Positions 49,961-62,243 of a stretch of DNA of 64,000 bases are shown here, one piece after another. Within the stretch, counting starts at the first letter, position 1; each line of letters begins with the position of its first letter. The stretch is from contig OZ199838.1 of assembly GCA_964304625.1 (NCBI GenBank), forward strand, positions 3,038,001-3,102,000. Direction: 5' to 3'. The notes under the pieces were generated by a model that worked only from the letters and a program-made list of their open reading frames with translations, was not told where the DNA came from and ran no database searches. A program made the position numbers and the translations under genes. This DNA comes from Kudoa neothunni (Eukaryota; Cnidaria).

Positions 49961-52900
49961 TTATTTGAACGAGATACTAACGATGGTTACATCTTGAAGG
50001 GGTTTGTCAGTGTCACGACTAGTTTTAACTTGAGAAATGGATTTGGCAGTGGATGCGCCTTGTGTCACTTTTCCAAAAATCGTGTGTTTGTTATCTAACC
50101 AACCCTATAAATAATTTTTGACTAATTTTAATTTCTCAAACACATAAAATTTTAATCCAACAATAAATTTATTACAGCAGGAGCGACTGTGATAAAAAAC
50201 TGAGATCCATTTGTGTTGGGTCCCGAATTAGCCATACTAACCATATAAGGAGAAGAATGTCGTAATGAGGAGTGGAATTCGTCTTCAAATTCGCCGCCCC
50301 AAATCGACTCCCCACCAGTTCCATTTCCTAATGTTATTTTCAAATCAGTTATGTTAATCTTTTCAACTTGTAGCATAAGACAGGTAAAATGGTTGGCCCA
50401 TGTACATTAAAACAAAAAGGATAACTCACCCAGAGGATCACCAGTTTGAATCATAAATCCAGCAATAACTCTGTGAAATATGTGACCGTTGTAGTAGCCA
50501 TTCTTACCATGGGTAACAAAGTTTTCAACCGTACGCGGACATCTAGAATAATCTTGTGAGTATTTAGTTGTTGAATTGATAAATACTCGGTGGCGTATAA
50601 TTGGATTTGGATGTCGCCCATTGAAGTGTGTAATATGGCATTCTCCGGCATTGAATGATTGGCTTGTTTCTAAATTTTTGTCCAAAATATAGTCAACGAA
50701 TTTTAGTTATCACTATAACCTCGGAGATCGATTCAATCTCGTCTTTTGTGGGTTTTTCGTTGAAAACGTCACGATTCGTTTCATCGCTAATCACGCCATT
50801 TTAATTTAATAAAATCGCGCCAACTTGATACACATCCCCTTAATTGTTATTAACGAATAAATTAAATCCACCAATAAGAACTACAAACATTTACGTATAA
50901 TAATAAAAGAGATTAAATTTTCAAATCAGGGTGACTATTGCCATGCATATATTTAATTCTATGTGCGAAGTTTTTATTATAATTCAACTTTTTCGATCTC
51001 CAAAATAATGCTAATTTAATATAAAGATTTGGTGTTAATAGATAGATTATAAAAATCAGACCTCCAAACCATTAGATATTTTATAGTACGCATTCGTACT
51101 ACAAAATAAAAGATTAAATTCCTTCTAAACAAAAATAACTGCAACGAATTTTAAGAAATACCTAAAGTTAATATTAAAATTTAATTTAAATAATTATCAC
51201 CAAATTTCCCAAAAATTTATTTTTAGAAAAATAAATAACATTATATCGAATGTTTATTATGAAAATTAAATTTTAATATTAACTTTAGGTATGTCTTAAA
51301 TCTGCTTTATTTAAATTTAATTTCCAAAGTTGAGATGTAATTTCACTGCAGGTATTTTTATAAGAAGAAACATCCATAAATGTGTTAAAATTGAACATTA
51401 ATCGAATTGGAATATATCGGAATGAATAAAAAATAGCGCCACTTTATATACAAATATTAATTTTACTTCATTCAATCAAAATTTCGTTAATTGATGGTAA
51501 AATATAAGTAATTTTAAAATTCTTTCAGTCATAATAATTAAGGGGGTATATATCACTATGGTTCACAGTGGTAATAAAGTTACCTTTCGGCGTTTGATGT
51601 AGGGTCTCGGCTTGAAAACAGATAAAATCTATTTTTGTTGAAACCTGTGCAGGCGATGGTGGGGTCTAATGAAATTTGTCTGAGAATGGGGTTTTCCGCA
51701 GATTCGACTTCCTTGATAAATTGTTTAATTACCGCCAAGATTATACTTAAATTGAAAAAGTGATTGTGAAATAATATACTTTATTAAAAAGTAATTAAAA
51801 TAACATAATTTTAATTCGACGATAATATATGAATAACTTTCATATAGAAAATTAAATAAAATTTTAAACGGCATGATCATTAAGTGAATTACTCATTTAA
51901 TGTCAAATAGATTAGAAAAAATTCGTAAGAAAAAAATAAATTCATGAATAATGACCTCAAATTTATTATTAAAAAATTTTGTTGGGTACACAAACTAGCC
52001 CAAATGAACATAAATATTTCCTAATAGGAAATAGGAGACTCTATGAGCAAACGCAGCCGTACGCAAGCAATAAAAGCACTGTATTATGTATTTTGAAATA
52101 AATTACCAAATTTGTAGCTCTGCGTTTACGGTTTGGAATTCCCTGGTACAAAGATAACGAAAGGAATCGCACATGCTCATTTTTCCCAAGGATGCGACAA
52201 CATTTCCCCGTTTTTAAATTTACAACTACAATTTTGAAGCGAAATTAAGGCATAGACTTTAAAATAACTACTTTTTATTCCAAACATTGTAGAATATATC
52301 AAATATTTGGAAGATTCATCAAAAACTACAAAAAATAAATAACAGCTACTTAATAAATATTACTTGAATCAACATAATGAAGCGCATCAGTCTTTTGAAT
52401 TTCGTTTTCTATGGACAACTTTTTACCAAATTCAATATCATTCATTTTTATTGTATTCTACAATAATGGTAGAATACAACAAGAATCACTGGTTGATTTT
52501 TATTATATTATGATAGAATTTCTATCCATAACTATGTAATACCGATTGTTGTTCAAGTGATGACTCCTTGGATTCGTCAAATACTCTGTAGATTTTACCA
52601 GACAAACAATGAAACACGCGTATCTAGACAGAGAAATAAATTTCGAAGTCGAAAAGAAGAGAAGAGAAAAAAGAGACCTTTTTATCGGCACTAACGCAAG
52701 AGAATAATCGACCGTTTTTCGACAAATTCATTGAGACAATACTTGAAGATTTCTACAACCAAAATTAGTGCCATTAATCTAATAAAATGAATTCATTTCA
52801 CTCCAATAAATTCATAGAGGTCGGTATCGGTTTTAAATTCAAATTCCACATTGTCCGAAGGAAACTCAAAGGTGACAGCATCCCAATATTCGATAATGTC

Positions 52901-53806
52901 ACTTTGATCGACAGAAAGCACAAAATCATACACAGCATTGTACTAATTAAAACGATAATTAATTATCATACCATTTTCAAAATAGAATAACTTTAATTAT
53001 GGAAACTGGTGAATGGTGTGTGTGTAATATTTTGAGTATTTCCCTAGAACCTTTACCATCATAGATATTAATATTCGGAGAGTTTTGATCCGATCTGCCA
53101 TTTAATTAGGTCAACCATTGTCAAATCAGAAAATTGTATTCATATATTACACAGCAACCAAGCAGCGTTCGTGACCTTGTTTATAGATCCAACAAACAGC
53201 CAACGGAGTATATCCAAGAGGAATCATATTGATCATGTCTATATGATAACATTATGACAAAAATATGTTAAGTGTATGTTTTTGTTGACGAAAAAACTTA
53301 CCAAAGTTGAGCACGTCAAATACTTTCAATGTTTTATCGCTACCTACGGTACAATAAAGAAATCCATCAACTGAAGCAGACACATCCACAACGCTCCCTT
53401 CATCAAATTATATAAAATAATCCCTAACACACATAAACTTACCCAAATGTACCTTGAAATGCTTCACAAATACAATTTCTTCGTAGTTTTTCTTCCAAAA
53501 TTTCACGTGGCCATCATTACTAGCTGTTATGAGAAAATCCGACCTTCATATTTGAATATATAAGAAAACTGTTTGTAATTTATTGTTCTACTCTGTAAAT
53601 GTGACAAAGTTGATAGTGTCACGATGCATAAAACTTTTTTCATAATTTTCACTTTGAGGGATATTGTCCAGAAAAACCTTTTCATTGTGCAAAACTAAAC
53701 TCACAAATTATTGGTTAAATTAAATAAAAAATATAAAACTTTTTTCATCTAATTTATTGGCGTTGCTAGGCAACGTTTCCTCATTAACGTTAGCTACCTC
53801 CGCCAT
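49961..53806 (-). CDS. PPWD1: WD40-cyclophilin spliceosomal protein PPWD1
   Basis: PPWD1 is a spliceosome-associated peptidyl-prolyl isomerase. The start [15 protein letters not shown] (53806) leads to [22 protein letters not shown]40 blocks follow: [138 protein letters not shown] and [20 protein letters not shown]. The linker [17 protein letters not shown] precedes the cyclophilin domain: [63 protein letters not shown] and [16 protein letters not shown]. The cyclophilin A active-site Arg, Phe, Met, Gln, Trp and His equivalents are all present. It is full-length with many short introns; the longest, about 51580-50810, separates SRDPTSNAE from NRDVFNEKP. Confidence 0.92.
51156..51293. repeat. 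Inverted repeat in a PPWD1 intron
   Basis: ACCTAAAGTTAATATTAAAA near 51160 is repeated in reverse complement near 51266-51290 (TTTTAATATTAACTTTAGGT). The arms are about 26 nt, separated by roughly 80 AT-rich bases. This may be a tiny MITE relic or simply a foldable intronic hairpin. Confidence 0.7.
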
Positions 53807-56329
53807 ACTAACAAGATGCGCGATTCACGAGTTTTAAGGTTGACGTAGTTCTAATATTTTATTGGAAAACTCTTTTTTATATAATTTTTGAGATTATATA
53901 GTATTTAAAGATTTATTATTATTTTTATAATTGAATATTTCTATTATTATGATTATGATTATCGTTATCATTATCATTATTTGAGGTTTTGGTTTTGAAG
54001 AAGCGTAAAAATTTGTTAGATTCCTATTTATAAAAAATATATAGTAAATGAGTCAAGAACTGTTGATACGGATGGAAATTTCTCCATAATATTATTTTTT
54101 ATAAAAATCATTTTTTCATCACAAGCGATCGATTAGTTATTTAAAAATACTGATCCATTATTCCATGAGACGGCGGCCGATATGACCGAAAGAGCCAATT
54201 ATTGACGATGGAGAAAATTTTTATATTTCTGAGCCATAATATTGACTATGAGCTGTATAATCAAAATATTTATCGATGAAGCCATAATAAGTTATATTCG
54301 GGGGAGATCTTAGGAAAATTATCGAATTAGCCTAACTATACGTGGTTCTATAACCAGTCAACCTAATATTTTAATTATTGATATTTTTAATGTGGAAGGA
54401 AATAATAAAAATAAATATACAAACGTGCAATTGTTTGCTTACTCCAATTAATATCATAATTTCGTTGTTAATAATTTCCATTACGATAAATCAAAAATTC
54501 TACCTTTAATCTCTGTACAACGTATATACGGTAAAAATGCATCTTCATGAATATTATCGTTAATAAAAGGGAAAAATACAACCAAATAATACAACCTTTT
54601 AGAATTTAAAGAATAACTTACTTTCTGGGTATTTTCAAAAATTTACTATTTCTGTGGCATTTTATATAGAATTTTCTATTCAGCAAAAGTAAGGAATGTT
54701 CAATATTATGACAAAATTAATTTTGATGGATAAAATTTAATGGAAACTAGCGCAAAACCCTCGCTTCGCTTGGACATCCTTTTCTAATCCAGTTAGGCTT
54801 TGGTCTTTTAGAGTTCAAAATAAATTAAGTGATCTTAGATAAATAGCACAAAGATTAGATAACAAAATCAGATGTAATAGATTAACAACTGATCATAATC
54901 TTATTTTGTAGCGTTTTAATAGACGTTTAGGAATTTTACTTATGGTATACCATAAAATAACCAATATTTAAATAGCACAAAAACTAATCCAGAGTTTAAA
55001 TAACATTAGTTTGATTCGGTTAATATGATACAGTCTTATTGATAAAAATATTAAATGTACACACACCTAAGGACACAAAAACTTAACATATATAGTAGAT
55101 AGCATTAATACCGAGCTTTACTCAGAGTTATAATAACAGTTTACAGAGGTTCAATGTTGTAGTTTTTGGGCGACAAAATTTTATTAGAATAAAGAAATTT
55201 TGAAACTCAAAAAATTGCAATAGTAACATAGAAGTATAAGGGATTTTGTATAAAAAAGTTGTTTCTAAAAAATTAGTTTAGGCTTCCTTTTAAGTAATTT
55301 GAGTGTAAGATATGAAAAATCATTTGATTATGAAATATGATGGAGAATACGTAGATTGTAGTATAGGAATGAAATATAAATTGGATTTTGCGTAATAGGT
55401 TAAACGAATGTGAAGGAGAGAGAGGAGGAGTTGGATGAATAAAGAAGAGGTTTGCAAATTATGAAGAATTCAGTATAAATAACTTTAAACAGACAAATTA
55501 AAATTAAAAATCAACACTCAAAGAAACCCGTAAGAAGAATGAATACACGTAAAAGTAGCCATGATAAATCAATGGGTCAGACGCACCAGAAAAAGGTGAG
55601 AGCAAAGGAAAGTAGAGAGAAGAAAACTATGATACGCCAACTGTATCGAACATCCACAAAAACAGGGCCGAAAAAACACCAACAAGTTGAAGGAAACACA
55701 TTACGTTATTGAAGTATCAGTTACATCAAAATGAGAAAAAAAATGAAACGTCTGGTAGAATAAAATGTGCCATGTCTAGAATTCCTCTAAAAAGAATGTT
55801 ATAAAAATAACGCGAGCAGTAAAAATACTCATAACTTCGAATGTTCATAAACATGGGAAGAGTTAAGGTTGGTTGAATTTTCATGTAAAATTTTTCGGCT
55901 GTACGAATCTTAATTAGAAAAACAAATAAGATGAAAAGATACCAGTATGTATTCTGAACATGTATAATGGTTGTTTATTCCCTAAAATCCAGGACCTATC
56001 ATTTTATAATTTCTATGGAGTGAGAGTTTCAACAACTCTTGTTGTGGAATTTCTCGTTAATTGACATTACAAAATATTGGTATATTTTTTAGATCAATTT
56101 CCTCATTTGAATCTATTTATTCGGATATATAATTGTCAATTCGTCTGTTCTTTTTATCCATAATAAAACGAAAAACAATCGACGCATTATCTCTACTGTA
56201 GCCAAAAAATGTAGAAATATTTTAAAAAATTCGATGCTTTTCGACGTATATTAATTTTAATTCATTATGCGATATTCACGGTAATCGTAAAAAGTGTCTT
56301 TTTTAAGCGTTAAATTGTAAGAGTCCCCA
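53807..56329. other. Intergenic spacer with a small basic ORF
   Basis: AT-rich. GAAACTAGCGCAAAACCCTC at about 54744 resembles a repeat edge near 31593. A basic 57-codon frame (55539-55712, MNTRKSSHDKSMGQTHQKK...) lies in a purine-rich, less AT-rich patch. It has no family match and could be an exon fragment or chance. Confidence 0.4.
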
Positions 56330-57180
56330 CAATATTACCCATCCTGATAGAATCATCTTCGTTAATCGAAGATATCCTATTCCTCGGTGATATTTTATAT
56401 TTGATATCATCCCAAATTCCGTCGATGTTGTTTGTAATGAGTCCCTGTGGTACTATTCACATATTCTACACTGTGATTTACAATGAGGTGAGTTTAGAAA
56501 TTATGTAGCGTTCCATAACTTTTGAAGCAATCGGTTATAATAATCGAGACAGGGTGAACGTATGTTTTAATTTTTTTGGATAAGACCCTCGACGGTTCTG
56601 GCAGAAACCTCCACCAAAGGTGTCTTTCGTTCTTATGTCCTTTCTACACCTTCAAGAACCCACGCTTCATTAACGCCATGCCCTCTGTTATGCTTCATCA
56701 TGCCAAATTTGGACTCCTCAAACTCTACAATTATGTTTTCTCCTTCAATAACTATGTCCTCAAAGTCTAAACTGTCTGCCACCAGCTAGCGAAGATATTG
56801 ACAATAATTGGTAATTGTTTGAGAAGAGTGTCCGGTAATATGATAACTCCAGAAAATCATGAATTTTAATTTTCATATTACTGAAAAATGTAGCCTCAAA
56901 AATGGATGTTTCTTTCTGCATATTTTGGATCGACATCACCAATTTTTTCGATGTATAGAATGGCTAGTTCCATGATATTTATACAGTTATTTGGTGCTTT
57001 GAAGATACCAATATTGATAAGATAACGGATAGAGTTATCCTCATTGCAAAAAATATTATCAAACGATCTCCTTAGGGAAATAATTCGCTCAGTTCTAGTG
57101 ATAATCGGTAGATAACCCTTTAATAATATACTTTGTCGGCTTAATCTATCTAATGCTGTAATATTATAAGTGCGACACAT
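56330..57180 (-). pseudogene. Merlin (ISXO2-like) DNA transposon, transposase relic
   Basis: On the minus strand, CNEDNSIRYLINIGIFKAPN (about 57060-56990) fits the N-terminal part of Merlin/ISXO2 transposases. EATFFSNMKIKIHDFLELSY (about 56890-56830) is the GTFF...SKIxxxxxL block. ESKFGMMKHNRGHGVNEAWV and LEGVERT (about 56730-56640) match the first catalytic region (IDESKFGK...RGH...WVLGGVER). IRSPCLDYYNRL and then NHSVEYVNSTTGTH (about 56470-56425) match HPGS-TDxxxxY and NHS-F.D..TGAHT. The pieces lie in several frames with in-frame stops. The copy is a dead relic. I could not identify its inverted repeats or 8-9-bp target duplication. Confidence 0.72.
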
Positions 57181-57530
57181 CCACGAACATATAATTAATA
57201 ATCAGTAAAAAGAGAAAATTTAACGGAGATTTTAAATTAAATGTGATCTGGATTTGCTATATCTTAATATTTTACTTCGGCATTTCCTTAAAAACAAGAT
57301 ATCGTGGAAAAACTTTTAAGTTCCATTAATGTCATAATTAATTTACCAGACCGATTTGAGCTAGATGACAAAAAATTGGTTTAGATTAATTTTTTTAATA
57401 ACCTGAATAATTATTATCCAGTCGAAGTTTTGTTGTCTGACAATGAATGAATCATTATATACATAAATGAGTAAAATTCGGGTCAATTGTATTCCGAGCC
57501 ATCAACTGGTAAGTCATTTAATTGTCAGCC

Positions 57531-60500
57531 ATGAAAATAGCTGGATTTCTCCACCTTGTTTTATGTATATTCATGAGTTAATTTTAATGCTAATGTAAGT
57601 TTAGGTGTTTCAATATTAAGCATAGTCATTGCTAATGGAAATACAAGTCCTCAAGCTGCAGCTGCAGCTCCAACGAAAACGCTGAAATACCAGATTGTGA
57701 AAGGTTCAGGTAATACCCCAGACCAAATTAAAATCAACCTTGAAGGCTCTGAATATGGGAATGGCCAAAAGTGTCATATAATGCGATCTAACGAGGCAGA
57801 AATTGCAGCTAGTTCAGGAACAATAGCTGCGTTTGCAGAAATCGATACTTGCGCTGCTAATGTTAACGAGGATGGTGCTGATGTTAATGGTAAATGTGTC
57901 GTCAACTGCGACACTATTTCGAATACTATTAATTACAAACAGCTGTCACCGAGAACCAAATACATATACGTTTACGTTGGCACTAATATAGCTACTGTTA
58001 GAGTGGCAGTTCAAGGAGCAGCGTCAAAAGTGTTCGGATATTCTATACGTAAATAAGTTTAATTTAACATTAAAATAAATTGAACATAGCATTATTGGCT
58101 AATCCACAAATTAGCGTGTCTACGCCTACATCCGGTGACAACAAAGATAAACTGAAATTGGGAGCAATAACATGTGTACGTGTAGCGTGTCCAATTTATT
58201 ACAAGGATATCAAATATGTAGAAGGTACCAAGGGAGAAGATTGTAATGCTGAAAATACAAATAATGTAGTTGATTTTGATTTATTGTTACCGCATTATGA
58301 GGTGAGATGCGAAAATTATCCCAGTTTCTTTTACAATATGCCCAATCAATATATGAAGAAAAGCATAGACATTTATAAGCCTCAGTTTTATATTGTTACA
58401 AAAAATGAAGACAAAGTGGGAATTAAATTCGCTAATTCACCATCATCTGAAATATGCCTATTCAGTCTTAAAAATGGTCAGGGTGCAACAACCGACGAAT
58501 CGTATACGTCTGTTTGTGGTGTGGTACTGGTAAAAGGTGTTATGCTCCTTGTAAGTATGTCGAACTCAATGGCATTACGGGTGGAAAAATTTACGATATT
58601 TTGATCCAAACCAGACATCACGACATAAAAGCTAGGGGTAGTAGTTTGGATGGTTACAAACAAACCAAACTGGGTAACCCTTATATTAACGCGCATTTCT
58701 TATTGTTTTCAATAGCCATTCCTGAATCTGAAGAAGGTTTGCTTTCGGCTTATACCAATGTTGGTGTGACGTTTAATGGTCCACAATTCAAAAAAGCCTC
58801 TGCATCAATGACTGCGTGTACTCTTAAACCCTACTTGGCAGACAAAATCAAAACAACAAATCCATCAGAGGCAACCTGCAGCGGAGAGAGCATTGGTACT
58901 GATGGTAAATGCAAAACTGATTGTTCCATGAAATTGGTGATCAATGGACTTGCAGCAGGAAAAGCTTACATGATTGAAATTACACCTGGGGGCATTACTG
59001 ATCCAAATGGTGTCAAAGAATATATATTCATAAGAACAGGTAAATCAATGTATTTGTTTTATAAAATAACGAATTATATAGCAAAGGGAACCGACAAAAA
59101 TTATGGAACTACCGCACCAACAAAGACAGACACGACAGTCTCTCTTACAGCTATACCTACTACTACAACTGCAGCTGATCAAAAGAAAAATGATCCTACC
59201 TGTGAGTATTTGGTGAGTCCGGCTGGATTGGACAGCTTTTACCCCGCAAAATGCAACGGCAACACCCCTTGTAGAGGAATTTGCAGTGAACAAATTACGA
59301 TAGAAGACCTTGAGCCGAACAAACCTTATGACATCAGGGTGATCGCACATAAGGACTACGATATAAAAGATTACAAAGATATACGAACAAGTTATTGAAG
59401 TTATAATTTACCCTTTGAATTTTTAATAGCATTAACAACATTAACGATAACACACAAGATCACGTTGGATGGTTTGTCATTGAGGGCCCGATTAAATTCT
59501 GTGGATCCAAGTGCGATATGCAGTTATATCGTACAAAAGAAGAATGGTAACGATTACACAGACTATTACACATGTCCAGAGGTGCCGAAAGTAACAACAC
59601 CTGTTTCCACCCAAGTAGCACCAGCACCAGCACCCGCCCCGGCTGTTCCTTCCATGTTAAGTTCTGCAGATCTCAACATAGCTAGAATTGCCATACCGAC
59701 GGCAGCAGATGATGGTCCAATGTCAGAAGCGAACTCTTCAGTCGCAGATACTTCAGATACACAGCTTGTTGATGCCGCTAACAGCGCAAACACATGCTCA
59801 TCAAATCCCCTTTGCAGTTCCATAGCATTTCCCGAGTATGAAGCAGCAAATACATACAAAATTTTAGTCACAGCTATCGGAAAATCTTTACCAAAAGAGC
59901 TTATCATAGAATCAAGTACTATAATGAATGCTTCAATGAATGACACTATTAAGAATTCCTTAAACTAAACTTATATTAGGTACACCAAAAGTAAACCCAA
60001 CTGACTCCTCAAAATTGATATCAGTCGTCATCACGCGTGATGGGAACAGTTTTATTGTAACCACCACACTTCCAGCCGGTATGAACGATAAATCAAGATG
60101 CAAATGGGAGTTACGTAACAGTAGCGTCAAGTCTAATGCGGTAGTAAAATCTTGCATGGGAAGAAGCGTCGACGGATGTAGTGCTTTCAAGACCTGTAAA
60201 GAATTCAAAATAAATGATTTGCCTGATGGAAATAACTATTATTTGACTGTTTACAGTTCTAGAGATGATACGATTTTTGGCGGTGCTGACATACAACAAG
60301 GTATATTATTTGTTCACAATGTAATTTAATGTTATATATCGTAGGAGCAAAGAGTAGTTCAGGGTGAGCTTAGTAATATTTTTTTATTTAATTTAATATT
60401 TTTTAGCGGAAAAACCAAACTTATGTATACATTTTTAAATGTTGATATTTGAATTAACCGTTTTTAGAATCATTATTGCATGCGTTGCTGTGGTTATGGT

Positions 60501-60543
60501 CGCAGCGATAGTTGGAATCGTCGTGCTGAAGAAAAGAGATTAA
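57531..60543 (+). CDS. Secreted/type I membrane protein with cysteine-containing FN3-like repeats
   Basis: Ten exons (57531-57576, 57605-58048, 58090-58673, 58716-59039, 59082-59390, 59430-59915, 59980-60300, 60345-60363, 60407-60424, 60468-60543) join through GT-AG introns of 28-65 nt. A signal peptide (MKIAGFLHLVLCIFM, ending in IVIANGN) starts the protein. About six repeats follow. Each pairs a late cysteine cluster with a closing L-x(5,8)-Y-x-I-x-V block: KYIYVYVGT, KIYDILIQT, KAYMIEITP, KPYDIRVIA, NTYKILVTA and NYYLTVYSS. That block resembles the end of a fibronectin type III fold. The last exon encodes a membrane helix (IIIACVAVVMVAAIVGIVVL) and a KKRD tail. Summed exons come to 2627 nt, 2 more than a multiple of 3; the excess maps to 58516-58555. 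A Pro/Ala and Thr-rich linker sits in exons 5-6. Role is unknown; a surface adhesin is inference. Confidence 0.72.
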
Positions 60544-61923
60544 ATTAATTTTCGTTAATTATAGTTTACTAGCGCTTTTGCCCAACTTTTTTTGGCATTA
60601 TGTGATGGAAAATTTTAACTTTTAGTTTTATTTTTGAATGGAAAAATTTGATGGAAGAGTTAATCTAATTAGCACGTTAAACCCTGTAAATTTTCTTTTT
60701 CTTTTTTAATCGTTGCATTTTAAAGCTTGTCATTATTTTTGCAATGTGATGATTTAGAAAAACAAAATTATGCGCCCACTTTCTATTCAAATATAAATAG
60801 AGGTATTGAAGGAAATTAATGAGTATTTTTAACTTTATTTTACAATTTGTGGACCAAAAATATAATGACCTTTATTTTATGAGCAATTTAATTAATGATT
60901 AAAGTTTATTTATTCATTGAACAAAATTATTTAGTAAATTAAATAGGACTTTCAGTTCTTTAAAAATTTTGAGATACAAATTAATCCTTCTAGTTATAAA
61001 ATTTACTATTAGTCTACAGATGATAAAAAAAATTAAAATATTAATTGTTACTCGTTTTTTCCAATTTTATAAAGGATGTTAATGAGGTTTTAATAAGCTG
61101 TGAGTGGTAACTTACGTATTCAATATTTTAACATAATTTCCCTATTTTTAAATAAATGAAACCCTTTTTTAACAATAATATTAACTGGTTAAAAAATATA
61201 CAAATTTAATTAACAAGATTCGATTAAATCTAAAATGTAAAGGTGTTTTGTGGTTGAAAAATTACAATAATGCTTAAATATCAACTGGTTTTCTCGAAGG
61301 AGTGCATCCTTTTAAAATAAATATGCTGTTTGATTGCCCAAAAAAAAATTTCTTTGTGTTGAACTATTCTTAGATTAACGAAGACTTCGTGGAAACATCA
61401 ATTAAATCGAATAGACCAATAATTTCTTATTAACTTACATGGCACGTATTGAGAGGGACTGTACTTTGTGCGAAAGTAGTCGTGAATATAAATTCTTAAA
61501 CTACGTATAGAATAGGATGTCGTATATTTTCTTGCAGCTTTTATATCATAATGAATTATTTTTAGTGAAAAGAAAATTATATATTGATTTGAATATTAAT
61601 CTTAAGGTATGGGATAGGGGATAATTAGGTTAATAAGAACTTAAACATTATTTAAAAAATTGTCTCATCAAATATAGAAACTCATCGAATTAGTCATGCC
61701 AGCTGTTTCGCAAGAAAGTTTAGGAAAACCAAAAAATGAGTAAAAACTTACCGAAATGACGAATGTAGTTTCAATCTCAATCGATATATTTGATAAAAAG
61801 AAAAAAAATTTAATTATCTGAAAACTCTACACACATCCTACATCGTTTTTAGAATGATTACAGAGACCCAAATTATTCCAACGTGGCAACAACTTGTTAT
61901 CTCAAATTGTGCTTTATTTAAAA
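60544..61923. other. Intergenic spacer
   Basis: AT-rich. TTTACTAGCGCTTTTGCCC at about 60565 shares the ACTAGCG word with segments near 31597 and 54748. No gene was recognised. Confidence 0.45.
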
Positions 61924-62243
61924 CAGGGATGGGCAATTATATTTTGAAATGGGCCGGATTATAGTAAAGTCAGTATGCTTGATCAAATGGATCCATAAGA
62001 TACTATTTCTAGTACTTCAATATTAAAATAAGGTAGATTGACATAAGTCAAATGTAAAAAATCGCTTGAATATTAATTTTTTAAGCATAAAAAAATTTAC
62101 ATTATAAAATTGGGGAAAAATAAATAATAATCAATGAGATAAATTGATCGAAAAAACACAAGCTATTGAGTTTAAAAAACCTAACGAATCAAAATCAATA
62201 TTTCTACAGGAGTGTTAACTAACATCTAGAAAAAGGGATTAGA
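61924..62243. mobile_element. Unpaired hAT-like terminus
   Basis: CAGGGATGGGCAATTATATT followed by GGGCCGGATT has the wording of hAT ends seen in many animals. No opposite end was found, so this may be only a fragment. The rest of the stretch is AT-rich. Confidence 0.3.

Noticed and set aside
59566-59946. Minus-strand frame of 126 codons within the adhesin gene
   Set aside because: It is antisense to exon 6 and owes its Ala/Gly-rich content to the Pro/Ala linker on the coding strand.
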